This document shows positions 40,914 through 52,037 of a DNA stretch of 64,000 nt, in pieces. A model generated the notes under the pieces. That model was not told where the DNA came from, did not search any database, and saw only the letters and a list, made by a program, of their open reading frames with translations. Each line of letters starts with the position of its first letter. Within the stretch, counting starts at the first letter, position 1. The position numbers were made by a program, and so were the translations under genes. Origin of the DNA: Gymnogyps californianus. Lineage: Eukaryota > Chordata > Aves > Accipitriformes > Cathartidae. The stretch lies in NCBI RefSeq assembly GCF_018139145.2, contig NC_059471.1:82544520-82608519 (forward strand). Reading direction: 5' to 3'.

Positions 40914-42730
40914 TCTCTGTCTTGCAGAAACTTTATGAATTCCCTTGAGAGTCTGGAAGTCTTGTGTGTTGTGTAAGTTCTCTTTTATGTGCCTATCCTC
41001 ACTTTCTGCTAAACTGCTGCTTCGGATCCATTTTTCTATACCGAACTACAAACTGTTCATAGAACTTAATGGGATGTATGTGCGTAAGATCATTTTCTGT
41101 GTTAAGCTAAATGCTGCAGACTTGTATATCTTGTATCTGTTCATCTGTCAGGCAAGCAGCTGTTGGTTTTTGTTATGTTTAACTACCATGAATAGTATTT
41201 TGTAAGCCCTAACAGAATGTAAACTTCATGTTAATTTTGAGGAACTGTTGACACATCCATAGTATTAACTGTTTCATACACTTCATGTTCATTTTTGCAC
41301 AAGATATATGTGGCTGCTGTTTTCTTTTGTAAAGCTCTCATTACATTAAATCACTTGCTTAACATCTATTCTGTGCAGTTACTGTCTTCAGTTGTAAGAT
41401 TAATGTTTCAGTATTCTGGGGATGATTCATTTCATCTGCTTCAATAATAAGGACCAATCTTTAATCATGAGCAGTTTAGTTTAAATTTCACTTTTTCCCT
41501 GTAGTTTTTGACATTCCTTGATGGTGATCATATGAATCATTTCATAGCAGTTTTCCTGTTAATATTGTAAAGCTTCACTATGCAAAGTCCAAACAGCAAA
41601 TTTAAACACACTTATACAAGCTGGTCTCTACCCACATTTACTTGATTAAAAAGTATCTGAAAATACTTTTTGTTTTTTTCAAACTGCACAGTCAATAGAG
41701 CTTCAGATTTCTATTACAAAGTACCTCAGTACTTTACTGTGCAGCCAGTGAACTCTGGTAGACTAACCAGTCTCGAATACTTTAACAGTAGAGAATTAAA
41801 ATCGTTATGAAAACAGTTTTGCCTCTTGTATGCTGAGGAAGCTTATGGTTAAGTACTGGTAATGCAGTCAGTAATGGATTCTGGGGGAAAAAAACAAATC
41901 TAATATTGTAATTTTAGGTCTTTGAATCCTTCTATGGAGTGTTTTCAGTCTTCCTGCTAGAAAGGAAGAGTTTGTGTGTATTAAGACAGTGTTCCTGCAC
42001 CTAGATCATGGGAAAACTCAGTTTCCTACCTGAAATTGCAGTTGCTAATTACAAAAGCATTTGCCATGCTTGAGAGATGCTGTTTTACGGTGGAGCTGCA
42101 TAAAAAATAGCCTTATTTCATCCTACCTTGCTTATTCTGGGATCTATTTAACTGTACAATACTGTATTATAAAATAGATTTTTTCCATTCCATTTAAGAC
42201 AGTCTTTAGACAGACTATTCTTTTGGTTTCTCTGAGAATCACTCTATTTTGTCTTTTTTTTCCCCAGTAATTTTCTTTCTTCTGTGGGTTTCTTTTTCCT
42301 ATATGAAAATCAGTAAAACAGAATTTCACCTGTACTGCTTTCAGCAATGAATACAGAAATGGGGTATATAAGATACTGTGATGAGAATTCAGTTCAGGCA
42401 CTAGTTTGCAGAGGAATTCCTCACTAAGGTTGAATTTTCAAAAATACATTATAACACAATGGAAATGAATTTACATTATTGTTTTATTCTGTAAAGCAAT
42501 TTTTTAAATGTAAGATTATTTAACCTATTGTCTTGAAAATATTACTTCACAGGTAAGTTGTTAACCCCAAGTCTGTGGCCACATAGTTATACCAAAGTTT
42601 AGATCTCATTACTATGCAAAAGGTATACAATACTTATAATGCATGGTATCAATTCAGTTGTTTTATAGATCAGATCTTTGTTACAAACACAATGCTGAAT
42701 TGTTTGCCTTTACTGGGCACAAGTATTGTA

Positions 42731-42736
42731 AATAAA
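42731..42736 (+). terminator. PRPS2: Distal candidate PRPS2 polyadenylation signal AATAAA
   Basis: AATAAA followed within 35 bp by the GT-rich stretch 'gattgcttgtgtttttatta'. It would give a 3' UTR of about 2 kb. Confidence 0.55.
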
Positions 42737-42755
42737 ACTTGAAAATTACTTGTGC

Positions 42756-43444
42756 CAAGAGATTGCTTGTGTTTTTATTATTTTGATACTTTTTTTTTTT
42801 TTTTTTGAAGACCATGCTGTGCACAGGTCAAATAGGGAAGAATGTAGGCATTGATTCTCCTGCAAATCTTGCTCATAAATCATGCTCCAGCTGTCTTGGA
42901 CGTAAGGATGAACTGTTAATCACACCAGACTGTACACATCTCTATAAGAAGATCATCCTTCTCCTTCTTTTTATGGTGTGACAAGAAAGACACAACGTTT
43001 AAATTTCATTGGGAGTTTGAGTTAACGCTCTATGAGCAGTTGAAGTTCTTATTTCTCAGATTGCTGTAAGCAAACCCACTCAACTGTATTTAACAGGATG
43101 AGATGGGGGGAAGAGCAGAAAGAAAATACAGCATTAAGCTTACTGTGTCTGCTGCATTTTGCACACTTGAAATGCTTATGAAGAGTTATAGGTGAATCCC
43201 AACAGCTCTGTGAAAACCCCATCCATTTTGACAAAACTAAAAGGCATGGAAACAGAAAACTGTGAGGTGTTTGGTGTTTAACGCTCTACGTTCCTGGGTC
43301 CCTGCTGGGGTTCTGGTCTGAAGATCAGATGACAGTTCAGCCTGGTGGGAAACTTTCTTCTCTCGGCAGCATTATTTTGAAATAAAGGAAAAAATACCGC
43401 ATTGCATAGCAGAAGTCAGAGGTTTTAGCTCGTATTTGTCTGTA
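42756..43444. other. Intergenic DNA between PRPS2 and the retroelement cluster
   Basis: A T17 run is at 42790-42806. No gene or recognisable repeat is present up to the CR1 edge. Confidence 0.6.
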
Positions 43445-43458
43445 AACCTTATTTTGAC

Positions 43459-44022
43459 TCATTCTATCGCCCTAGTGGAAGTACAAATTTTTGCCTTTCT
43501 CAGTAAAAGTACTTGAAGTTTCCAGCCTTTCTGGAGGCTCTTGTCATGGTCTCCAGGGTTTTTAACACGGTTGTCCTGGACTTGCCATGTGATGGCACTC
43601 AAGATGATCTGCTCCATAACCTTCCCCAGCACCGAGGTCAGACTGACAGGCCTGTAGTTCCCCAGATCCTCCTTCCGGCCCTTCTTGTAGATGGGCGTCA
43701 CATTTGCTAACCTCCAGTCAACTGGGACCTCCCCGGTTAGCCAGGACTGCTGATAAATGATGGAAAGTGGCTTGGTGAGCACTTCTGCCAGCTCCCTCAG
43801 TACCCTCGGGTGGATCCCATCCAGCCCCATAGACTTGTGTGTGTCTAAGTGGTGCAGCTGGTCACTAACCATTTCCCCTTGGGTTATGGGGGCTTCATTC
43901 TGCTCCCTATCTCTGTCTTCCAGCTCAGGGGGCTGGGTACCTGGAGAACAACTGGTCTTACTATTAAAGACTGAGGCAAAGAAGGCATTAAGTACCTCAG
44001 CCTTTTCCTCAGCCTTTGTCAC
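43459..44022 (-). pseudogene. CR1 ORF2 reverse-transcriptase N-terminal fragment
   Basis: 187 codons including 'LDGIHPRVLRELAEVLTKPL', 'SWLTGEVPVDWRLANVTPI' and 'KKGRKEDLGNYRPVSLTSV', the fingers-region blocks typical of CR1 RT. It ends before the palm catalytic Asp motifs. The last residues run into non-element sequence. Non-functional remnant. Confidence 0.9.
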
Positions 44023-44641
44023 TATGTTTCCCCCCGCAACCCCTAAGGGATGGAGGTTCTCCTTAGCCCTCCTTTTGTGGTTAATGTATTTATAGAAACA
44101 TTTTTAATTGCCTTTTACCGCAGTAGCCAAATTAATTCTAGCCTGGGCTTTGGCCCTTCTAATTTTCTCCCTGCATAGCTTCACAACATCTTTGTAGTCC
44201 TCCTGAGTTGCCTGCTCCTTCTTCCAAAGGTCATAAACTCTCTTTTTTTTTCCTGAGTCCCAGCCAAAGCTCTCTGTTCAGCCTGGCTGGTCTTCTTCCC
44301 CGCCGGCTCATCTTTCGGCACACGGGGATGGCCTGCTCCTGTGCCTTGATTTCCTTCTTGAAGAGTGTCCAGGTTTCCTGGACTCCTTTGCCCTTTAAGA
44401 CTGCCCCCCAAGGGACTCTGTCAACCAGGCCCCTAAACAGGCCAAAGTCTGCCCTCCAGAAGCCCAAGGTAGCAGCTCTGCTGACCGCCCTCCTTACTTC
44501 TCCAAGAATCGAAAACTCTCATTTCGTGATTGCTGTGCCCAAGACGGCCCCCAACCATCACATCACCCACAAGTCCTTCTCTGTTCACAAGCAACAGGTC
44601 CAGTGGGGCACCTTCCCTAGTTGGCTCCCTCACCAACAGTG

Positions 44642-45166
44642 TCAGGAAGTTATCATCTTCCACACCAGGAACCTCCTAGACTGTTTCGTCTCTGCTGCCT
44701 TGTATTTCCAGCAGGCATCTGGTAAGTTGAAGTCCCCAAAGAAAACAAGGACGAGCGATCGTGAGACTTCTCCCAGCTGCTTATAGAAAATGTCACCTGT
44801 CTCTTCATCCTGGTTGGGTGGTCTATAACAGACTTCCACCATGATAGCGGCCTTCTTGGCCTTTCCCCTGATTCTTACCCATAAACACTCGACCCTTTCA
44901 TCACCATCATCAAGCTCTAGACAGCCAAAACACTCCCTAACACACAGGGCTACCCCACCGCCTCTCCTTCCTTGCCTAGCCCTTCTGAAGAGTTTATAGC
45001 CATCCATTGCAGCACTCCAGTTGTGCAAGTCATCCCACCATGTTTCCGTGATTGCAACTATATCACAGTTCTCCAGCTGCACAATGGCTTCCAACTCCTC
45101 CTCTTTGTTGCCCATGCGGCGTGCATTGGTGTAGATGCACGTCAGTTGGGCTATTGATCCTGCCAC
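44642..45166 (-). pseudogene. CR1 ORF2 APE-type endonuclease domain fragment
   Basis: A 174-codon open stretch starting MAGSIAQLTCIYTNAR. It shows the endonuclease motif order of non-LTR retrotransposons: YTNAR (substrate Asn), ITETWW (metal-binding Glu), VCYRPPN and GDFNLPD. In full elements it nicks the target to start reverse transcription. The catalytic-His block lies in another frame (minus-strand frame 44433-44663) as HSNHE, so the domain is frameshifted and probably inactive. Confidence 0.88.
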
Positions 45167-45175
45167 TTTTTCTTG

Positions 45176-45999
45176 GGGAGAAGCCCTAATTCCTATGTGA
45201 CTGTTCTTGGGTTTCTAACAGAAATATCTATATCATATAGATATTGTGTATTTGTAAAAATATACATAGAGGGAGAAAGGAAATCATTCCGTATCAATTG
45301 CAGTCCATGACATTAGGATCAAAATAACCTCTGTTGAGTAGTAGCCCTCTCCCATAGAAATGTCATGCACAATTTTTTAAGATGCAATATCAAGCCCTAT
45401 AATAAATGACAGTATCATGTTTCATGGTCTCTAGAAGCCCATAAATTGACACACTTGCATGTTTAATACGAGCCTTGTTACAGTTGCTTGCTTGCCCTAA
45501 TCTTAAGCCTTTCTTCTGTATGGAGCTGCTTTCCTGCTATGTGATTTGGTCGGGTCCATCAGTGTCCGAGGTCCACGTTGTTCCGTGGAGGCTGTTCCAG
45601 TGCTTCCTCATGCTCTTGCCTGAGAATGACTTCATAAACCATGGCAGGATTACCTACACGAAACTTTTCAAATCGAGGTGGTCCTGCAGGCTACTCATTT
45701 CATCACTAAGAAATAGGACTTGAGGATATCCAATTCACAAGTGCCAAAACTCCTCTGAACCTGCCAGTTGCATGGTTTGCCGGCAGTTCCTGCATTAGCG
45801 TGCACCACCACTTCCAGCATTACTGCCTTAGCCCTTCTCCTCCTCCTCATCCCCCAGAGGAAGGCAGCGATGCCCTGTCTGGCTACCCTATCTTATTGAC
45901 CCCTTAGGAAGGGGGAAACGGGAGAGGTGTGGTTGCATTGCTGACCCTGGAGAGCTTGGAAACTGACTGCATCTTATTTCAGGTATTTCTGGATGCCTA
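45176..45999. other. Spacer between two oppositely oriented CR1 copies
   Basis: No recognisable gene or repeat. An 82-codon + frame at 45475-45723 has no family resemblance. The sequence may include the 5' UTR of the following CR1, whose exact 5' edge I cannot fix. Confidence 0.45.
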
Positions 46000-46065
46000 C
46001 TGCCTCCCTTGAAGGTAACTCACTTTCAATAACAGGAAACAGGGCAGGCGTGCAGCAGCAGGCAG

Positions 46066-47157
46066 GTGCACAGCAGCGGCAGCATAGTGACCACCCAGCA
46101 AAAAGCAGTGTCCCCTGCTTCTTCTCCTGAGCTTCTAGCACCTCATAGAGTCAATGCAGCCACACAGACAGGGCTCCTGTTCAAGCATGCAACCACCCAG
46201 GTTTCTGGCCGTGGTATGTGTGAAGGGGTATTCCTAGAGGTGGAAAGTGATTGCAAGCAAGACTGCAGGAGGTGTGACCAGATTGATGAACTGCTCTGCT
46301 TGCTGGCCGAGCTGCAGGAGGAGGTGAGCAGACTGAGGAGTATTCAAGAGTCTGAGAGGGAGATTGATCAATGGAGCCATACTCTGCTATCTATGACACA
46401 TAGAAGCCAACTCAGTGTGGCCAATACAGAGGCAGGTCCTGGATCTGCTTTGTGCCAGGAGGAAGGCAGTGTCACAAGGGATAAGGAGGGGTGGAAGGTT
46501 ACAACATGGAGTGGTAAGAGAAACCCCTCCTTACCCTCTAAGTTACCCTCTAAGATACCCTTACAGAACAGGTACAAGGCCCTGGGTACGGTAGATGAAG
46601 CGCATAACGAGAAAGAGGAGGAACCTGTGCAAGCAGTCTTGCCAAGATCAGAGAGACCAACCCCTTGTAACAAAACCTGCATTAAGACCAGCATCGAGAA
46701 GAAACAACGGCGAGTTGTGGTCATTGGCAATTCCCTCTTGTGCGGAACAGAAGCACCCGTTTGCAGACCAGACCCTCTTTTCAGGGAAGTTTGCTGCCTC
46801 CCTGGGGCCCAAATTAGGGACGTCACCACAAGGCTGAAAAGCCTAGTTCACCTTTCAGACTACTATCCATTTCTGCTCTTTCACGTGGGTACAAATGACG
46901 TTGCAACAAGAAGTCCGAGGTCAATCAAAGGAGACTTCATAACCCTGGGAAGAATGCTAAAAAATTTGGGAGCACAGGTAGTGTTTTCCTCAATCCTCCC
47001 AGTAATGGGAGGAGACCTTGGAAGAAACAGGCAAGCCCAGGATATCAATACCTGGCTCCAGGACTGGTGCCTCCGCCAAAACTTTGGGTTTTCAAACCAT
47101 GGAAGAGCCTTCAAGAGACAAGGTATGTTGAGGCCTGACAGGATCCCCTTGTCCTGA
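46066..47157 (+). pseudogene. CR1 ORF1 with coiled coil and SGNH/GDSL-type esterase domain
   Basis: A 363-codon open frame; the first codon used is GTG, and the frame is open upstream to about 46033 without an ATG. Residues 63-105 hold a Cys-rich patch (CKQDCRRC) and a heptad-like coiled coil. Residues 216-361 match the esterase domain known in CR1 ORF1: block I as VVVIGNSLL (nucleophile Ser223) and the GTND block at 275-278. The C-terminal block, where the family has the Asp-x-x-His pair, reads DRIP, so the catalytic His appears lost, and a stop follows soon after. In active elements ORF1 is thought to bind RNA or membranes during retrotransposition. Confidence 0.82.
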
Positions 47158-47370
47158 TGCGGAAAACAGGTCTTTGGGTGTAAGCTGGTGGGGCTGATTG
47201 AGAGAGCTTTAAACCAGAATCGATGGGGGATGGAGATACCAACAGGATTGCAGCAGGTAAGCCAAGGGTTGGCATGGCATCACTAGAGGGTGGCAATCCT
47301 AGTGGGAACATTTACACTGCTCCTGGGAGCATGGAGGGCTCAGGAGCATATCTGAAATGCTTGTACACCA

Positions 47371-47862
47371 ATGCACGCAAGTATGAGAAACAAACAGGAT
47401 GAACTGGAAGTGTTGGTCAGCTCCCAGAGCTATGATATCATTGGTATTAGTGAGACTTGGTGGAATGAGACCCACAATTGGAGTGCTGGGATGGAGGGCT
47501 CCAGGCTGTTCAGGAGGGATAGGCAAGGCAGGCAAGGTGGAGGTGTCACACTATAAGTAAGGGAGAGGTTTGACTGTACAGCCCTTACAGTTAGGGATGA
47601 TGCGGTTGAGAGTCTCTGGGTAAGGATTAGGGGGATGGAAAACAAAGGAGATGTGGTAGTGGGTGTCTACTACCGGTCACCTAGCCAGGATGTAAGCACT
47701 GATGAGTTATTCTATAGGCAATTAGGAGAAATTTCTGGATCAGTAGCCCTTGTCCTTATGGGAGATTTCAACTTCCCAGACATCCACTGGGAATATCATA
47801 CTGCTGTGACGAGCAGGTCTTGGAAATTCTTGAGGTTTGTAGGAGATGATAACTTCTTGTGA
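47371..47862 (+). pseudogene. CR1 ORF2 endonuclease region, interrupted
   Basis: Blocks DIIGISETWWNE, LFRRDRQGRQGGGV, VVGVYYRSPSQDVS and LMGDFNFPDIHWE appear in two frames. They are separated by a stop after GGGVTL (near 47554) and a frame change near 47600, and the second frame ends at 47862. Motif order matches the antisense CR1 fragment nearby. Decayed copy. Confidence 0.88.
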
Positions 47863-47913
47863 CAGGTACCCAGTGAGCCAACTAGGAAAGATGCCCTCCT
47901 AGACTTCCTATTT

Positions 47914-48348
47914 GTGAATAGAGAAGGACTCGTGGGGGATGTGATGGTAGGTGGCTGTCTTGGCCACAGTGATCATGAAATGGTTGAGTTTAAAATTTTC
48001 AGTGTGATGAGAAAAAAGGACAGCAGAGTTGCTACCCTGGACTTCAGAAGAGCAAACTTTAAGCTGTTCAGGGAGCTATTTAGCAGTGTACCGTGGGAAC
48101 CTGCTTTTGAGGGCTTAGGAGTCCACAAGTGTTGGTCAGTCTTTAAGAACCACCTTTTAAAAGCACAGGAGCAGCCAATTCCACTGTGTCAAAAGTCAAG
48201 CAAGCGGGGCAGAAGACCAGCTTGGCTGAACAGGGAATTCCTCGTGGAGCTCAAGAGGAAAAAGAAATTGTATGATCTCTGGAAGCGAGGTCAGTCTTCG
48301 CAGGAAGAGTACAGAGCTGTGGTTCGTATATGCAGGGAGAAGACATGA
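47914..48348 (+). pseudogene. CR1 ORF2 endonuclease C-terminus and linker
   Basis: 144 codons beginning 'NREGLVGDVMVGGCLGHSDH'. This keeps the SDH block containing the family catalytic His, followed by a basic linker (KSSKRGRRPAWLNREF, EELKRKKK-type). It ends at an in-frame stop after CREKT. Confidence 0.85.
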
Positions 48349-48369
48349 AAGGCCAAAACTCCATTAGAG

Positions 48370-49123
48370 TTGAAACTGGCCAGTGTTGTTTCAGATAAGA
48401 AGAAGAGCTTTTTTAAGTATGTTAATTGCAAGAGGAGGTCTAAAGAAAACATTGGGCTGATATGTGTTGAAGATGGTCATCTGACTAATAGGGATGAAGA
48501 AAAAGCAGAGGCATTCAGTGCGTTTTTGCCTCAGTCTTTAATAATATTGATAGGCCTTCGGCTGCCTGGTCCCCTGAGTCGGAGGACCATGAGTGTGGGA
48601 ACAGTGACTTTCCTTCTGTGGACACTGAAATTGTAAGGGACCAGCTGTATCAGCTGAATGTTCACAAGTCCATGGGGCCTGATGGGATTCATCCCAGAGT
48701 TCTGAAGAAGCTATGGATGTTATGGCAGGATCCCTCTCAGTCTCCTACCAAAGGTCTTGGGAATCTGGGGAGGTCCGTGCTGACTGGAAGCTAGCCAATG
48801 TTATTTCAATCTACAAAAAGGGCGTGAGGGAAGACCCAGGGAACTACAGACCTGTTAGTCTAACCTCAGTTCCTGGAAAAACTATGGAGAAGATTATACT
48901 GGGTACTGTTGAAAGACATTTAAAGAATAATGCAATAACCAGGCACAGTCAACATGGGTTCACAAAGGGAAAGTCCTGTTTAAGTAATTTGATATCCTTC
49001 TATGATAAAGTCACCCACCTAGTGGATGAAGGGAAGGCAGTGGATGTAGTTCTTCTGGATTTTAGGAAGGCTTTTGATACTGTCCCTCACGCCTTCTGGA
49101 CAAGTTGTCCAGCTGTGGGATGA
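48370..49123 (+). pseudogene. CR1 ORF2 reverse transcriptase, fingers and palm start, frameshifted
   Basis: Pieces include 'KKSFFKYVNCKRRSKENIG' (48370-48636), then after a frame change 'GEVRADWKLANVISIYKKG', 'NYRPVSLTSVPGK', 'HGFTKGKSCLSNLISFYD' and 'VVLLDFRKAFDTVPHA' (48713-49123). The first palm Asp (LDFRKAFD) is retained. The frame breaks again at about 49080-49123. Confidence 0.88.
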
Positions 49124-49239
49124 GCGGGTTTGTGGTGCGCTGGATGAAGAACTGGCTGAAGGGCAGAGCTCCAAGGGTTGTAGTGAATGGGGCTACACCT
49201 GGCTGGTGACCAGTCATTGAACCTCAGGGTTCAATTCTA

Positions 49240-50005
49240 GGGCCTCTTTATCAACAATCTGGATACAGGAGTTGAATGCACCATTAGCAAGTTTGCTGAT
49301 GATACCAAACTGGGAGGTGCTGTTGACTCTCTTGACGGACGAGAGGCCTTGCAGAGGGATATAGATAGATTGCAGCATTGGGCTATGATTAATGGGATGA
49401 AATTTAACAAGTTGAAGTGCTGGATGCTGCACCTAGGACAGAGTAATGCCGGGCACAAGTATAAATTGGGAGAGGAGTGGCTGGAGAGCAGCCCTGCAGA
49501 AAGGGATCTGGGGGTGCTGGTCGACAGCAGGCTCAATGTGAGTCAGCAGTGTGCCCTGGCAGCCAAGAGGGCAAACCGCATCCTGGGGTGCATCAAACAC
49601 AGCATAACCAGCCGGCCAAAAGAGGTGATTATCCCACTGTATTCAGCATTGGTGCGGCCTCACCTTGAACACTGTGTGCAGTTCTGGGCCCCACAATTTA
49701 AGGATGGGAAGGTCATTGAATGTATTCAGAGGAGGGCAACAAAGCTGGTGAAAGGGCTGGAAGGAATGTCCTATGAGGAGCGGCTGAGGACTTTGGGCTT
49801 GTCTAGTTTGGAGAAAGGGAGGCTGAAGGGCGACCTCATTGCTCCCTACAGCTTCCTGAGGAGGGGAAGTGGAGACAGAGCTGCTGGTCTCTTCTCCCTG
49901 GAATCCAGTGACAGGACATGTGGGAATGGTTCAAAGCTGCACCAGGGGAGGTTTAGACTGGACATGAGGAAGCATTTCTTTGCCGAGAGGGTGGTCAAAC
50001 ACTGA
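49240..50005 (+). pseudogene. CR1 ORF2 reverse transcriptase, palm to C-terminus
   Basis: The catalytic FADD is intact at 49292-49303 ([10 protein letters not shown]). The frame then runs through '[19 protein letters not shown]', '[19 protein letters not shown]', '[15 protein letters not shown]' and '[19 protein letters not shown]' to a stop at 50003-50005 (VVKH-stop). This is the conserved CR1 RT C-terminal domain. It is the best-preserved part of the element, as expected near the 3' end. Confidence 0.88.
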
Positions 50006-50186
50006 AACAGGCTTCCTAGAGAGGTGGTTGATGCCCCAACCTGTCAGTGTTTAAGAGGCATTTGGACAATGCCCTTAATAACATGCTTTAACTTTTGGTC
50101 AGCCCTGAATTGGTCAGGCAGTTGGACTAGATGATAACTGTATGTCCCTTCCAACTGAAATAGTCCTATTCTATTCTATTCTACTC

Positions 50187-50882
50187 TTTGAATGTCAGGC
50201 ACGTTTGCTGAAAGCAAACATTTTTAACCTGTTGCAAACGCCGAATGGTCAGTCTTGGCACTGGGGTAGCCTGGGGTAGCCTCAGCTTTCAGAAATGGGA
50301 AAGTCTATTTCTGTGGTGCTAGTGGCTCCCTCAGCCATATGTCAGTGCACCGGGCGGTTGAGTACGCTCTTAGCGCAGATCTGTGCGGGTCTCCTCCCTC
50401 AACAGAGCTCTGAGGCTTCCTCTGCCCTTGTTGTGGGCCAGTCTTCTCTACTGTTGTCTTCTGTTTACTGTTTTGGTTATTTTTAGTGCCTGCAGACACA
50501 TTTCTGCAACTGTTATCAGCAGGGATCCTACATTTTTACATCCCTTAAGGCTTCTGCAGGTGATTTTGTTATCATTTCCTCAATTTTGCTATCCATTTCT
50601 CTTTGTGGTTCTTTTCGTACATCTGTCTACATCAGTTAGAAGAGTCAACTTATGTATTTCAAAAATTGAGCAACTTAACTTATCTCTTTGATAATTTCCT
50701 GAGTACATTATGCAATGTTACACTGAAAGTCGTATTAACCATGAATTCTTGGGGTGCTATTATAATTATCGGTATGAGGGTTAGCACATGAGAGAAAAGA
50801 CATTACTGCAAGACTTTAAGACTTTAGTTAAACTACTGAGCTTTAAGATAAACACAACAGAATCCTGATTTTGATAAATAAA
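50187..50882. other. Spacer between CR1 and the ERV
   Basis: AT-rich, with overlapping frames of 60-100 codons that lack any recognisable domain. A short 'cctggggtag' direct repeat is near 50262-50280. No gene supported. Confidence 0.5.
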
Positions 50883-51469
50883 TGTTGTGGTCTGACCCCA
50901 GCTGGCAACTAAGCACCACACAGTCCTCACTCACTCCCCCCACCCAGTGGGATGGGGGAGAGAATCAGAAAAAAACCCAAACTCATGGGCTGAGATAAAG
51001 ACAGTTTAATAGGACAGAAAGGAAGGAAAATAATGATAATGATAATAATAAAATGACAATAATAATACTAAAAGAATTAGAATATACAAAACAAGCAGTG
51101 TACAATGCAATTGCTCACCACTTGCTGACCGATGTCCAGTCAGTTCCTGAGCAGCGATCTGCCCCTCCCAGCCAACTCCCCCCAGTTTATATACTGGGCA
51201 TGATGTCATATGGTATGGAATATCCCTTTGGCCAGTTTGGGTCGGCTGTCCTGGCAGTGTCCCCTCCCAGCTTCTTGTGCCCCTCCAGCCTTCTTGCTGT
51301 CTAGGCATGAGAAGCTGAAAAATCCTTGACTTTTTTAGTATAAACACTACTTAGCAACAACTGAAAACATCAGTGTGTTAACAACATTATTTTCCTACTA
51401 AATCCAAAACATAACGCTATACCAGCTACTAGGAAAAAAATTACCTCTATCCCAGCCGAAACCAGGACA
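50883..51469 (-). repeat. ERV 3' LTR
   Basis: On the minus strand it begins TGTCCTGGTTTCGGC and ends ACCACAACA. TATA box (TATATAAA, reversed at 51187-51194) and poly(A) signal ATTAAA (reversed at 51005-51010). 587 bp. Confidence 0.93.
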
Positions 51470-51485
51470 GTATCCACCCCTTATT
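51470..51485 (-). other. Probable polypurine tract next to the 3' LTR
   Basis: Read on the minus strand, 'aataaggggtggatac' abuts the LTR start TGTCC. A purine-rich stretch at this spot primes plus-strand DNA synthesis and confirms that the low-coordinate LTR is the 3' one. Confidence 0.65.
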
Positions 51486-52037
51486 CTATACCATCTACGT
51501 CATGTCCAGGTCCCACACTTTCTGATACATTTTCAATTAATCACCACCACTTTTCCTGGTTTTTGATACATATACACAGATATCGTTCCCTTAATCTATA
51601 GGCCTTTAAAATGTCTGTTTAAATGTCCCTTTAAAATGTTTGTTGAGTTCATTTAGTCCATGACTTTGGGCTCCATCTGTCATAACAGTCTTTCTGGGCA
51701 GGAGGGATGGTGCAAAGTCCGCTCAGCTGGGAGAGCAGGATCGGGTTTTGGTGTGGTGTGGTGGGCGGGTGACATCGGGCACAGCAGGAGGATGGTGTGT
51801 AGTGTTGGATTGTTTCATGCTGCAGTCAGTTCTGGTTCCACCACTACTGTGTTTCATTCGGTTTTATCAAAGTTCTTTCTTTGTTAATCTGTTAATTCTT
51901 ACTGTAATACTGTTGATATAGCATATAACAACTCTAGTAGTGATGACATACAGTGGCAGGGTTATATAGCAATTAAAATCATACAATTTAATTCATTGGC
52001 TATTCTTACCTAAAATCAAATTGCCTTGAGGTGCATA
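51486..52037 (-). other. ERV 3' internal region without a recognisable frame
   Basis: About 550 bp between the integrase remnant and the polypurine tract. Only short frames are present. I see no surface/transmembrane envelope pattern and no dUTPase block. Confidence 0.6.

Larger units (their letters stand above)
40741..42755 (+). other. PRPS2: PRPS2 3' UTR (short and probable long forms)
   Basis: Sequence from the stop codon through two candidate polyadenylation sites. It is AT-rich with no repeat insertion and no intervening gene, consistent with continuous UTR. The long form is inferred from the distal signal; only transcript data can confirm it. Confidence 0.6.
43445..45175 (-). mobile_element. 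CR1 LINE internal fragment, antisense, with endonuclease and partial RT
   Basis: Read on the minus strand, the element starts at the beginning of ORF2 and stops inside the RT, so it lacks both ORF1 and the normal 3' end. The 3' edge is unusual for CR1, which is normally truncated only at the 5' side. Coding similarity covers the APE-type endonuclease (44642-45166), a linker with 'REGLVGDVMVGGRLGHSNHE' (about 44500-44600) and RT fingers (43459-44022). These blocks are in different frames. Confidence 0.9.
46000..50186 (+). mobile_element. Near-full-length CR1 LINE (sense)
   Basis: About 4.2 kb containing, in order, an esterase-type ORF1, an ORF2 endonuclease, a complete RT region and a CR1-like 3' end. 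The 3' end has 'gttggactagatgataactg' and closes in (ATTCT)n at about 50166-50186. CR1 copies are usually heavily 5'-truncated, so a copy reaching ORF1 is uncommon. Multiple stops and frameshifts in ORF2 and a damaged ORF1 terminus show it cannot move on its own. The 5' boundary is approximate. Confidence 0.92.

Noticed and set aside
51486..52037. Possible envelope or dUTPase gene of the ERV
   Set aside because: Only short frames are present, with no signal peptide, fusion-peptide, transmembrane or dUTPase-like pattern; ERVL-type elements commonly lack envelope.
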